DNA from: Anaeramoeba flamelloides
Lineage: Eukaryota > Metamonada > Anaeramoebidae
Assembly: GCA_027625915.1 (NCBI GenBank)
Contig: JANTQA010000072.1
Coordinates: 682,001 to 746,000 of the forward strand
DNA length: 64,000 nucleotides
Direction: 5' to 3'
The notes under the pieces: generated by a model
Seen by the model: only the letters and a program-made list of their open reading frames with translations
What the model was told of the DNA's origin: nothing
Database searches by the model: none
Shown: positions 22,609-35,800 of the stretch, one piece after another
Layout of the letters: the number at the start of each line of letters is the position of its first letter
Position numbering within the stretch: the first letter of the stretch is position 1
Position numbers and translations under genes: made by a program

Positions 22609-22651
22609 ACCAACCAAAAGTTCTGTTGGTTAGTGCTTACCCCCATGCACT
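22609..22651. other. paired small hairpins in the 3' flank of the BAP31-like gene
   Basis: Two adjacent stems: ACCAAC (22609-22614) with GTTGGT (22625-22630), and AGTGC (22632-22636) with GCACT (22647-22651). They lie 30-70 nt past the stop codon of the minus-strand gene, so would be in its 3' UTR. Read on the minus strand the same place contains GTAAGCACTAACCAACAG, which has a donor, a CTAAC branch-like word and an acceptor within 18 nt; that may be coincidence. Confidence 0.4.
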
Positions 22652-22679
22652 TTAACAAAAGATATAATCAAAGAACATT

Positions 22680-23060
22680 TTATTCTAAATGATAAATTTT
22701 TATCATTAACGGAGCAACACGTAAAGCAATAATTTCAAGTACAAAGGCAAACCAAGAAAGGTATTGGTTTCTGTGTGCCCTAAATCTTTGGATCTCATTT
22801 AAAGCAATGTTTCCGGCTGTTTGTGTTGTTGATTCGTACAATTTTTTTTTCTTTTCAAGAGAAATCGATGTGTGAGTTGTTTCAATAACCATCAATAAAA
22901 GACCAAACAATAAGGCATAGAGCAAGATCTTGTGCTTTGGGTTGAGAAATATTTTGATAAAATTTTTGACAAGAAACTTGGGTATCTTTGGAATCAACAG
23001 AATTCCAAGAACAAATAAAAAGTATAAAATAATACCAACAATAAATGAAAAAACAAACAT
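22680..23060 (-). CDS. BAP31/Yet-like ER membrane protein (short)
   Basis: BAP31-family proteins sit in the ER membrane and act in sorting and quality control of membrane proteins. 126 aa, one exon. Three hydrophobic helices at ~3-24, ~43-62 and ~98-120 match the family's three-span layout. The hallmark Phe-Arg-Ala-x-Arg-Asn motif before the third span is present (RFRAHRNQYLSWFAF), preceded by a loop with a Lys patch (SLEKKKKLYEST). The protein stops right after the third span (MIKIYHLE), so it lacks the cytosolic coiled coil and KKxx tail of animal BAP31 (~246 aa). It resembles truncated or N-terminal-only forms. I saw no intron that would add the missing part. ATG at 23060 fits the start of the first span. 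Confidence 0.8.
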   Translation of the reverse strand: MFVFSFIVGIILYFLFVLGILLIPKIPKFLVKNFIKIFLNPKHKILLYALLFGLLLMVIETTHTSISLEKKKKLYESTTQTAGNIALNEIQRFRAHRNQYLSWFAFVLEIIALRVAPLMIKIYHLE

Positions 23061-25160
23061 TTGAATAAAGGTGTAAAAAATTAAAAACTTTTTTCCTTCT
23101 TTTTGTTTATTAATAACATTTATATCTTTGAGTATCTACAAGTTGTAAATATATTCCTAATTGATTTGTTGGTGACGGTTCTTTTTCTAAAATTGTAGTT
23201 AACCTAATTATAGTTCTCAAAAAGTTATTGGATTTGAAGATCTGAGATTGTCATCACTTTTAATTAGTCACTAATTTAGAGAGGTACTAAATGGAAGTAA
23301 ATTGTTTTTTCACACTCTATTGTTCGATAGTTTCAATAGGTCTCTAATAAATATGTTGGCAAAAGAAATTAATTGATTTTTTACCAATAATCATAATTAA
23401 AAATTATCAAAACCAAAATTTTTTATAAATTCACTTTTCCAAACCTAAAAATAGAATCAATCCAAAATAATGGTATTACAGAATTTAAAAATTAATATTA
23501 AAAAACCCTAGATGTTACTATTTTTCTATTTTTCATTTCTGTGTTTCCTCAATATTGATAATCATAAAAACCCAAATAATATTTATGTTAGTTTTCTTTT
23601 GACGAAAACTAGTTGTATTTTGAATCGATTTACAATTTAAAATAATCTGATTAAATAAATCTATATTTATTTATTTATTATCTGTTAAAAAATCAGATTT
23701 TTAGCAACTAGTAGTTAGTAAAGGAAACAATTAAGAGAGGGGATATTCTATAACAGAGATTCAAAAATTATAAATAATATTTTTTTTTTATCTTGATTAA
23801 TTATTGTAATATTAAATTTTTTTCTTTGATCTTCAACAACTATTAAAACCCAAATTTTTTTCTTGTACAACTTTTCGACAGAGTTAAGTTTGTTTTTTTA
23901 AAGACTTTCTTTAAATTTTCAAAGTATTTTGGATATGTTTTTAAATTTTTTATTGTATTTTTTGGTAACTTTAATTTTTTGTTCTAAAAATTTTTTTTAA
24001 TCAATTTTAATGTATTTTTTTAATTTCCTTTCTTTCTAATATTTTCAAATACATTTTTTATTATTAAAAAATTGAAGATAGGATCTCAGAATTTTGAAAA
24101 AGAAATGAATGTATGTATACTTGAAAATTTCTATTGTCCTTTTGTATATGATCTATATTTTATGTGGGTACCCTAAAACACTATAAAAATCTAAAAAAAA
24201 TTATTTTTTTTTAATACAAAATATTAGTAAAAAATTGAAAATAAATTTGCCAATTTTGAAGATAAATTTGTTAATTATCTAGTAACTATCAACTTTTCGA
24301 ATAATTTTTTATTTCTGATATTCTAAATTTGTTAATGATAACCCTTTCTGTAAATGTAAAAATCCAAAATAATTTCAAATTTGAAATATTAATTAGGAAG
24401 ATGACATAAAAACAAAAATCTTTAGATTACGAAACTCAAACAAATTAATCAATTTGATATATAAATTTTCAACTGGTATTTTTTATTAATATTTTTTATT
24501 AAAAACATTCAAATTGGATGAATCTAGATGATTAAAAGAATCAAATAATTTTCATTTTTTTTTGAAAATTAATTCTCACTTTTATAATTGATCTAAATAA
24601 ATTTTATTAATTTGATTTCTCCCATAAATCATGAAAAAATAATTATTAAAAAACTCTCTTGATCATCCGAAAAAGTCATTTTGAATAACAAAAAATAAAA
24701 ATTTACAATTTTAGAATATTCTAAATTAAAATAGTTTGCAGGTAGTAAGAAGTTTATCGAAAGCTTAAGATAATTCAATCTTCAATTTAAAAATATTATT
24801 TTTTGTCATTTTTTTACCTAATCCGAAAAAATGAGACCGATATTAATCCAAGATTAATAATATTTTAATTATATTATTTTATATAATATTTTTCCTAATC
24901 CATAAATTAATTGACTTGTTTTAAAAAATTGAAATTGTCGAATTTTCAATTTTTTTTTATATAATAAAAAATAAATAAAGAATTATTTATAATTGATGTA
25001 AGTTTCTTTTACCTTTTTACAATAAGATTCTAAATCGGATTAATTTTAAAAATACTATCAAATTTTTCCTTTTTAATAATTTTTAAAAAATTTATGTTTT
25101 CTCTTTGTTAGGTTTTAATCCAAAAATGTTGTCTATTCCTATAAGTAACTGAAGTTTTTT

Positions 25161-25338
25161 TACAATCAGTTCTACTTTTAAGGTATAATAAAAATCTCAA
25201 ATTAAGGCACAAAATTTGTAATTTTTCTTTTTTAACAATTTATTTTACTAGAATCTGAATTTTGTGCCTTAATTTGAGATTTTTATAGTCTCTTAAATTT
25301 CGTTCAAAGTGTGTGCCTTAAAAGTGATACTGACTGTA
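25161..25338. mobile_element. ~180-bp mariner-type MITE, copy B1
   Basis: Ends TACAATCAGTTCTACTTTTA and, complemented, TACAGTCAGTATCACTTTTA, with TA at both borders. Nearly the whole element folds on itself: AAATCTCAAATTAAGGCACA in the left arm is matched by TGTGCCTTAATTTGAGATTT in the right arm. Non-coding. Confidence 0.85.
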
Positions 25339-25993
25339 ATTACTTTATTATTTTTTTTTTTACTTTCATTTTGAATTTATTTGAATATGATTTCTATGTT
25401 TTTGTGAAAGAAATGTGACCAAAATAGTATTTTATAACTTAAAAATTACCTACTTTATAAATATGGAGTAATAACGAAATATTTTATAGGGGGGGCTGTA
25501 TTTAATTAAATAGACTTTATATTTTATCTTATATCCAATATTAGGTCATTTAAAGGTGTAAAATATAAATATGAAGGTATATAGTTAGGTTCTTCCTGGC
25601 CATATGTTTTTTAATTATTTATCATTTTCTAAAAAAATTACTAAAACCCTGAAGGTTAAATTTTAATTAAAAATCTAGAGTATGCTGGATAAAATAACTA
25701 ATTCTTTTTTAAAAGGTCTGATCGATCTGAATATTTTTTGAATAAAATATTGTGGAAAAGAATTGGAACAGAACCATTCTCAAAACAATAAATGGGTCCA
25801 ACTCTTAGGAGAATCGGGGAATTCTCACTCTGCCCAATAACAATCTTTTTTAAATTTGTGATTAGCTAAGTTCATGTAATTTTTTCATTTATGAAATTAA
25901 AAAAAAGTTAACCCTGTTTTTCGAGGATTCAAAAGAATTGAGTAAATTTTCTAATTTTATTGCGAGTTTTTAAATTCTGGAAAATCTCAATGA

Positions 25994-26169
25994 TACAGTC
26001 AGTTCCACTTTTAAAGTACAAACTGCTACGAAATTTAAGGCACAAAATTCAGATTCTAGTAAAATAAATTGTAAAAAAGAAAAATTACAAATTTTATACC
26101 TTAATTTGAGAATTTTTTGTGTCTTCAATTTCCTTGAAAGTTTATGACTTAAACGTGGAACTGGCTGTA
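25994..26169. mobile_element. ~180-bp mariner-type MITE, copy B2
   Basis: Ends TACAGTCAGTTCCACTTTTA and, complemented, TACAGCCAGTTCCACGTTTA, bordered by TA. It shares the inner words AAGGCACAAAATTCAGATTC and TAAAATAAATTGTAAAAAAG with B1 in inverted order. Confidence 0.85.
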
Positions 26170-26898
26170 CAAGGTAAACTTTTAGTACTCGGTTTTTAAA
26201 TAGAACATAAAAAAAATACTATTTTATTTATTAATAAGTAATTTCCTCTCGAATTTATTTAGTATTTTTGAAAATTTAAGTTCATTATTGTTTTTTTTTG
26301 GTAATTATCCTTTTAAATAATTATTATTTGGAATTTCTTTTTTTGTCATTTTCAAAATATACTAATTATATTGGAAAAATATAAAAGAATTCCTAATGAA
26401 ATCCTATTTTTGATAGACTTATTTCTTTAAATGATTTTTGTTGATCCAACTAATTTCTCCTTAGATAACAAAGTAAAATATTCTGAAAATTTATTTCGTT
26501 ATGAAAAAATAAGAATGACAAGATCTTTACAAGGATTAAAAATCAAAACTACCATATATAAAAAGTCAATTAATTTAATATCAAATCATTTGTAAATATA
26601 CGACAACAAGTAGAACTACAAAACAATTAACAAATTTCTGTCCTCAAAGTGAAAAACATAATTATATCGTTTTCTAAAATTTCCCTAATTATCCAAGTAA
26701 CCATCATTAAATATACAAATGAAATTTTGTAAAAAGAATAAACCAAATACGGGAAATTAAGACTCACCAATAACTAAGTGGACTCAGTCTAGAAAAGATT
26801 AATTATTTGAAGTAACCTTCCTTCCACAAAAAACTAAAAACCCTCGAAATATTCTTTGATTATGAATCATTAATTTATTTTTTTTTTGTTACTTTGTA

Positions 26899-29800
26899 AT
26901 GTCTAATTTTCTTGATTATGATTATAAGCAAAATGCAAACCTTGTATTAATTGAAAGGTTTCGGAAAAGAGGAAGAGACGAACCAAGTGGAGAAGCAGAG
27001 TCACTTGTAGGAAAGAAATTACATGCCTTTGGATCCTTAGCAAAAAAAGAAGAATCAAAAGAATTAAAGGAGCGTATTGAAAGAGCAAAAAAAAGAAGAG
27101 AAAAAAAGAGACTTGAAGAAAAAAAAAAAAGACTAAAAAACGCTCAGTCTTCTGTTTTAGAATCGACAGACACATACCGGCCACTTACCACACAAACAAA
27201 AGAAGAATATTCAAAGCTGTTAATGGTTATCATCAAATATTTACCATCTGAAACAGATGAAGTGATACAAGACGCAGCTTATGAAACTATTCAAACTTTA
27301 AGAAATTCAAAATTAAATGTAAGCGATTCTGTTTATAATTTTTTTCAATTTTAGAAAGGAGTATCCTTCCAAATCAATCAATTAAAAAAAAAAAAAAAAA
27401 AAAAAAAATAAAAAACAAAAAGTTAAAGCAAGATCCTGATCACACATATTTTGAAAAAAAAACAGAGACCTTCCTTATTAACATTAAAAATCTCACAAAG
27501 AATAACCTTTTTTTTGATCCCCATTTAACGTTCAAAATTTAATCACAATTCTTTTTCATTTTTAATAATTTCTTTCAATAATTATTCCTTGGATTCTGTC
27601 TCCAATGTTGTAGTATTGTTATCTTAAAAGCAGATCTCTCCATATGACAAAACGTTACAAATCAAGTTCTGAGACTAATTAAAAAAAAAAAAAAAAAAAA
27701 TAAAAGTGTTTATGAGGCAGAGCTATATTTTGAATTTTTGAAATAAACCAAATCACAATTAGTAATAAGGATTAGAATTTTCTTTGGTTTCTAACCTTCT
27801 TCTTCGATCCTTTTTTGTAAACAATTCAAACAGCCACTTTTTCTCATTTTTTGAAAATTAGTTTTTAATTTTTTTTTGAGGGAACAATGTCATATTCTCC
27901 ATTTCTTAAAAAATCATTCTTAAAAGTACAAAAATATCTTAAAATCAATTCTTTTATTCTTTTATTTATTCTTTTTCAAGATATTTTCTAAAAACTTGCA
28001 TTCAACTTAAAAATTCTCATTTTTATGATGAAATTAATAAATGTTTAAAGGCAATAAACACAATCTATATATATTTTTAGAAAAAAAATTAGTCCTGAAA
28101 TTGAAAATTAAAGATACAGAAGCAAAAAGTATTATTTCGATAAGCCATTGAATATTTTGGAAAAAAAAACAAATGAACCATAACCATAATAAGAAATAAA
28201 ACTTTTCACCTTGACTTTCGTAAAATCAATTTTATTTTGTTTTTTTTTAAAAAATGGTGAACACAATGATAATTCATTAAATTAATTTCAATAAACATAC
28301 TTTGTTAACATAAGCAATTTATGTATTTATAACAATGCATGTAATATCTTTTGTATATTTAATGATTTCTATTTTTATGATTATCATTCTTTAATAAAGT
28401 TCTTTTTTTTTTTTTTTTTAATGGTTGTTCAAGTTTCAAAAACATTTTTACTTGGTATTCCTCTTTTCAAATTGTTTTTCAGTTTTTTCTTCAATAATTT
28501 TCTTTTATTAATATAATTTTTAAAAAAAATAAAGAAAAAAAATCATAAAATAATTAGGATTATGAAATAAAAAAAAAAAAAAAAACAATTATATTAGGAT
28601 TTGAAGATTTATGAAAATACAAAATAAACCAAAAAATTTAAAATTATCAATTATCATTATCAAAAATCGACACGTACCGTGTTAAATGATTATTTCAAAA
28701 GTTTTTTCAATATTCTGACAGATTTTATTTTTTTTTTCTTAGACAGCCTTATTATTTTTTAATCATATTGTAATGATTACAAATTTAAATTTTCCTTGAT
28801 ACATAACTCATCTACCTGAATGCCACGATTTACATAATACAGGATCATTTTTTGTGTTTATTTTCCTTGAAAAAATTAAAAAGTTTTTTCTCTCAAAAAA
28901 AAAACAAAAAAGCTAACTGATCAAATCAATCAAAATTCTTTTTATTTTTATTCCCATATCATAATTGTACTCAATTGTGTTTAAAAATTGATTGTTAATA
29001 CTGGTTTTAATATTATTTTGAAATTTTAAAAATTGCCATGTTTAAAAAAAAAACGTTATTGTATTCTCTCTTTAGGTGATAAAAATTAATAATAGCAAAT
29101 TCAAAATTGGTTATAAATCCCAAAAAAATCATAATCAAGAAAATTTTACTCAAAAACAATTTTCAAAAAGTGTGAACATAAAAAGTTTTTAAATTAGTTC
29201 CATCAAAATGGGTCTATTGAAGTTTGCCAATTGTTTGAAAAATACTTTTTAAAAACTATTTTTGGTCTCACTTTTTAAGTACAACTTATTTCTTTAAAAT
29301 AAACTCATATTTTCAATCATTTACAAATTAAAAATAATAATAAAAATATTTTTTGTTAAATTATTTTTCATTTTATTAAAATTTTAGAACAATCGCAATA
29401 TATATCTAGATTTATAGATTTTTCAACGCCTTATAATAATGTTTCATATTATGAAAAGATCTATAGCCATTTTTCATTTAACATAAAAACTCTTTTATTT
29501 TTTTTTTTTGTATTCAAATGATTATTTTAAACTCAACATTTGGAATTTTCATTCAAATTCTTAAAATTATTTAATTTTGCATTAAATGAAAACAAATTCA
29601 AACTATTTTCTATAACTAAAGTTGTGAAGGTGGCGAAAAAACAAAAATAAAAATCAAGCACTCTCATAATTAAATAAAATTTAAAACTCTTTATTTCTAA
29701 TAAATTAATTCAACAAATAATCAATATATATATATCTTTCTGTTTTACTTTAATTTTTTAATAATAATTATAACATAGGAAAAATCAAAAAAAAAAAAAT

Positions 29801-32800
29801 TATCCAAATATTTAGAAAATTTATCAAATTTAGATTTTACAAATTTAACATCCTTCGCGACCAATTTAGTTGATTTTTCAACAGATGATATAAATAATGA
29901 GCAAAAGGAATTAGAAGGGCAAGATGAATTTATTATTGATTTTGATAAAAAGCAAAGTAGTGATAGTGATGAAGGGTTTGAAGTACTTTCAACTGAATCT
30001 TCGACTGAAAGCGATTCTGAAAATGAAAAAGGCAATGAAAATTTGGAAACTTTAGAAAAAAAAAAGCAAGAAATTGATGAAGAAAATTATTTATCTATGA
30101 TGGAACAAGACCCCTTGAGAGTCTCAGCGAAAGAAATCGGGCCATATTGGCTGGAATCACAAATCTCCAAATTATATCCTGATACTGAAATAGCTCATCA
30201 GTTATCCGATGAGATCTTGAAAATAATTGGGAATGTGAAATCCGATCTTCGAGAAAGCGAAGAAAAATTGGTTACATTATTCAATTTTGAGCATTTGAAT
30301 TTTATCAAAATTATACTTCATAACCGATACAAAATTTATCTTCAATCATTAATCCATCGATCTCTTAGTGATCCCGAAAATAAAGAACTTTTAGAGGAAT
30401 TTAAAAAAAGGCATTCTAAAAAATATTCAGAAACGATGAAAGAAATTGAAAAAGATATATCGGTGCAAAATAGTAATAAAATTAGTTCATCTGAATTAAG
30501 TAAAATTACTTCTTCATTTGATGATTTAGTATCTCAAAATAAAAATAAAAAAAACAAAAGCAAAGAAACAACAAAATTAAAAAAAAAAACAAAAATTGTT
30601 GATGAAAGCCAGACACTCAAAGAAATTGATAATGAAAATGAAATTTTGAGAAAAAAAAATCAAAAAAGGAAAAGAAAAAAAAAATTATATGACGGAAGAG
30701 TATTAATTGATTTGGAAAACTTAATTTTTGAACAGGGCGCACATACAATGACTAATGAAAAGGTGAAACTCGGTAAAAACGTTACGAGAACTCGAAATGA
30801 TGGTTGGCAGGAAATCTATGTTCCACCACCTGAAAGAAAAAAAACAACAAAATCTTCCTTAAAAAAAAAAAAATCTCAAAATAAAGATATTGAAATTGAA
30901 AAAGAAGAAATAGATGAAGAGGATGAACAAATAAAAAAAGAAGAAGATATGGAAAAGGAAGGCGAAGAAGAAGACGACTACGACGACGAAGAAGACGAAC
31001 TAATTGAAATATCAAGTATTCCACAGTGGGCGCAGCCTGCATTTAAGAACATGAAAACTTTGAATAGAATCCAAAGTAAAGTATATAGAAGGGCTCTATT
31101 TGATAATGATAACATTTTATTGTGTGCGCCAACTGGGGCCGGTAAAACAAATGTAGCAATGTTGTCAATTTTACATGAAATCCGAATGAACACTGATTTG
31201 GAAACTGGCGAAATTAAATTAGATGAATTTAAAATAGTCTATATTGCGCCCATGAAGTCATTAGTACAAGAAATGGTAGGTAATTTTTCTAATAGGCTAT
31301 CTTCATATGGGATTACTGTTAATGAATTAAGTGGTGACCAGCAATTAAGCAAGCAGCAGATCAGTAGGACACAATTAATTATTACCACACCAGAAAAATG
31401 GGAGATTATCACTCGAAAGGCCGGGGAGAAGAGTTATTTAAAATTGGTCAAGCTAATTATTATTGACGAGATCCATTTGTTACACGACGAAAGAGGGCCC
31501 GTGTTGGAATCTGTCATTGCAAGGACCATTAGGCAAATTGAAGTTACCCGAGAATTGGTCAGGATCATTGCGCTGAGTGCGACCTTACCAAATTATAAAG
31601 ACGTTGCCACCTTTTTAAGGGTGGACGAAAAAAGGGGATTATTTTATTTTGATGGTTCATATAGGCCATGTCCCTTACACCAATATTATATCGGATTGAC
31701 CGAGAGGTCTGCGCTGAAAAGGTCCAAACTGATGGACAAGATCCTGTATGAAAAAATCCATGATCGCGCGGGCTCTGACCACCAGATCTTGGTCTTTGTG
31801 CATTCACGTAAGGGTACCTATAAGACCATCCGTACTTTATTAAATATTTGCCTTGAAAAGGGGACATTGTCAAAGATCGTCGGCGCCGATAATGCCACCA
31901 AGGAGATCCTCCGTAGCGAATCATTAAAATGTAAATCAAAGGAGCTCTCCGAAATTTTGCCACAGGGTTTTGCCATACATCATGCGGGTATGACAAGGGA
32001 TGATCGTGGGCTGGTTGAAGAATTGTTTGCAGAAAAATTGATCAAGGTGCTATGTACCACTGCCACCCTCGCCTGGGGTGTCAATTTACCCGCACGAACT
32101 GTCATTATTAAAGGTACCAAGGTGTATTCACCCCAAAGTGCGAAATGGGTCGAATTATCACCACTCGATGTCATGCAAATGTTTGGAAGAGCCGGGCGGC
32201 CACAATTTGATCGACAAGGGGAGGGCATAATCCTGACAAGCCACAAGGAATTACAGTTTTATCTCTCGTTATTAAATTCACAATTGCCAATTGAATCGCA
32301 AATGTTTTCCAAATTAATTGATACCGTGAATGCAGAAATTGTGTTGGGAACGATCCGAAACTTAAAAGAGGGGAAAATTTGGTTAACCTATACCTATTTG
32401 TATGTCCGAATGCTCCTTGAGCCAACAGTGTATTCAATTGATTACGATACCTTAAAAAAGGATCCCAATTTGGAGCAGTTTTGTATCAATTTGATCCATA
32501 CTGCTGCCACCTTTTTAGATAAAAACAAGTTGATCAAATATGATCGCAGAAATGGCAACTTTTATTCAACGGATCTAGGAAAGGTCGCGAGTTATTACTA
32601 TATCACGTATAACAGCGCAGCCACATTTAATGAATTTTTAAAATCCACAATGGGCAAAATTGAATTATTTAGATTGTTTACATTGTCCACCGAATTTAAG
32701 CAAATCAAGATCAGAGAGGAAGAAAAATTGGAAGTAACGAAGATGGCCGAAAGAGTGCCAATACCGATCAAGGAGCAATCCAACGATCCCTCGGCAAAAA

Positions 32801-35800
32801 TTAATTTATTATTGCAATCCTACATCTCAAAATTCAACCTGGCAGGCTTTTCATTAGCATCTGATATGGTCTATATTACACAGTCTGCAGGCAGGCTGTT
32901 TAGGGGCCTATTTGAAATTTCATTAAGAAAGGGGTATGCGCAATTGTCTTTGACCTGTTTAGAGGTTTGTAAAATGGTTGACAAAAGGATGTGGTATTCG
33001 CAGTCGCCGCTTCGGCAATTTAAAAGAATCCCGATCGATATCATTAAAAGAATCGAAAGAAACGATTTCACCTGGGAGAATCTCTTGTTTTTTAAATCAA
33101 ACCAAATTGGTAACATTATTGGAATACCCAAAATGGGGAAAGAAATCCATAAGTATATACATCAAATACCTCGAGTCGAATTGAAGGCGCGTGTACAACC
33201 AATTACAAAAAATATTTTGTCAGTGGAATTGATCATTCAGCCTGATTTCAAATTTAGAGATCTCTCTTTGAATAACAATCAAAAAAGGATTGAACAAATA
33301 TTTGAAAATAATAGGATTTCGCAATCAGAGCCATTTTGGATCATTATGCATGACGTCAATTGTGAAAAAATACTCCATTATGAATATTTCATTTTGAAAA
33401 AAAAATGGTCAGCACAGGAGCATGTTGTAAATTTCACTGTTGAAATTTCAGATCCATTGCCACCTCAATACTTTATAGTAATAACCTCAGATCGATGGAT
33501 AGGATCAACCTCAGTGTTACCAATTAGCTTTAGACATTTAATTTTGCCATCAAAGTCGAATCAATATACCGATTTATTAGATTTACAACCTTTGCCCATT
33601 AATTATTTAACGAAGCAATTACAACTTTTAATTGAAGAAAGATTATATAAGGAAAGTCAAGATTCAATCAATGAAGATAATGTTGATATTGAAGAGGAAG
33701 TGGAAGAGAAAGGGGAAGAGCAAGGGGAAGTGGAAGTGGAAGAGAAAAGTGATGGCAATAATGATGATAACAATGAAGATGATAACAAAGGTAAAGCAAA
33801 AAAACAAAAAAAAAAATCGGGTATTTTAGAAATGGAAAAATTAAAAAATTTACATTTACAGTCAAATAAGATCAAAACCCAGGCGCTACAGGAGATGAAA
33901 GATTTGAATTTGAATAATATTTATTCTGAATTTAATAATTTTAACCCTATTCAAACCCAAACGTTTAAAACTCTATTATTGAGTGATAAGTCGGCATTAA
34001 TCTGTGCGCCGAACGGCAGTGGTAAAACGGTTTGCGCTGAAATAACGATATTAGGGATGATTGCTAAAAAAAAGAATAAAGGAAAATGTGTTTACATTTC
34101 TCCCAAATTACCCATTTTAAAAGAAAAATTCGATGATTGGTCAGATAAGTTTCAAAACACCAATGTTGCAATGTTAACAGGAGAATTGGCCATCGATTTA
34201 AAGATCATGGAATCAAACCAAATTATCATGACCACACCTGAAAAATGGGATCACATTAGCCGAAGTTGGAAATTGAAAAGGGCGATTAGAAACATCGATC
34301 TCTTTATTGTTGATGATTTACATTTAATTGGCAGTGGCGAGCAAGGTTCTGTAATTGAGATCATCATTAGCCGAATGAGGTACATATCTTCACAGACCGA
34401 AAGGGCGTTAAGAATTGTGGCGCTAAGTTCATCGATCGCTAATGCAATCGATGTTGGCGAATGGATTGGATGTAGCGAAAGGCATATTTTTAATTTCCAT
34501 TCCAATGTGAGGCCCATCCCGTTAGAAATCCACATCCAAGGATTTTCAATACCGAATTTCAAGTCAAGAATATTAGCGATGCAAAAGCCGACATATCTGG
34601 CCATATCAAAGCACTGCTTTTCCCAAAAGAACAAAGATTTTAAAAAGCCCACATTAATATTTACAGCCTCCGCTCATTATTCCACACTATGCGCCTCAGA
34701 GCTATTAACTTATGCCGCGTCTGAAGCCGATCCAGACAAATTTTTGTTCTGTTCGTTAAAGGAGGTCCAAAGCGACATCGAGCAGATCGAGGATCCGATC
34801 TTAAAGGAATTGACGTCTCATGGTATCGGGTTTTTGAATAAGGAATTAAACGAAAACGACCAAATACTGTTACAGAAATTATTTTTGGAAGAGAAGATCG
34901 GTGTACTAGTTGTTGAAAATTCCATGTGCTGGGAATTGCCCCTCTTGTCTTCCTACTTTGTGATAATACAGGGCGCCCAGAAATGGGATTCCTTGGACCA
35001 TAGATTTATTGATCTGGATATTTATTCGATCATTGAGATGAACGGGAAAAATTGCAGGCCAACCATTGACAATATCGGCAAAACGTTAATAATGTGCAGC
35101 TCGAGTAAGAAGGAATACTTTACAAGATTTTTGTTCCAGCCGTTCCCAATTGAATCGAGTTTGCTTCATTTCTTACCCAACCATTTGAATTCGGAAGTCG
35201 TCAATAAAACAATTGAAAATAAGCAAGAGGCGGTCGACTATTTGACTTGGACGTTCTTTTATAAAAGGCTCACGAAAAACCCTAATTTCTATGGGCTGCA
35301 CTCAATTTCAACGAACAAACTATCAGAATTTTTATCAGACTTTGTCGAAAAATCATTAAAGGAATTGGAAATATCAAAGTGTATTCTCGTTGATGATGAC
35401 GACGATGAGGATGATGACGAGGACGAGGATGATTTGGATCTCATTGAAAGTAAAAGTGGTAAAACTGTCGGCGAAGTCGCTCCTTTAAATATCGGTTTAA
35501 TTGCAAGCTACTATTATATTAATTATACCACGATCGACGTGTTTTCGAACTCTCTAACAAAAAATTTGATCACAAAGGATATTTTCAAAATCCTTTGCTA
35601 TGCCTCCGAATTCCGTCAATTCCCAGTCAGATATCGCGAATCAAGGATGCTGAAAAGAATTGCAAAGCATCTTCGTTGGAAAATTGAAGAAACCGATTAT
35701 TCCCAAATACCATTGAAGGCTCATATATTATTCCAATCCTACTTTTCACGTTTTGTATTGCCCTACGCCCTAGATTCGGATTTAAAACTAATGCTGCCAA

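Larger units (their letters stand above)
18198..22679. other. intergenic, repeat-rich, no gene seen
   Basis: 4.5 kb between convergent genes (RasGAP + and BAP31-like -). It contains a dispersed repeat (18455-18945), reversed MITE copy A4 (19790-20375), foldback-like AT tracts (20600-20760) and the 758-bp TTAA-flanked inverted-repeat element (21427-22184). The open frames at 22.4-22.7 kb on + lie over the 3' flank of the minus-strand gene and do not look coding. Confidence 0.6.
23061..26898. other. divergent intergenic region between BAP31-like gene and Brr2
   Basis: 3.8 kb that must hold the promoters of both divergent genes. It carries two ~177-bp MITEs (25161-25338 and 25994-26169) and a segment at 23375-23600 that resembles 21560-21800. 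No open frame looks coding. No promoter motif could be assigned; a GTTACTT word lies 10-30 nt before the start codon of both Brr2 and the membrane protein at 40 kb, but two cases do not establish a motif. Confidence 0.55.

Noticed and set aside
22392-22692. Two overlapping 87-codon plus-strand frames
   Set aside because: They overlap the 3' flank of the BAP31-like gene, are Phe/Lys-rich and have no family; probably noise.
31565-32437. Minus-strand open frames of 88-143 codons inside Brr2
   Set aside because: They lie opposite conserved helicase motifs and lack any recognisable domain; they are shadows of the GC-richer part of the gene.
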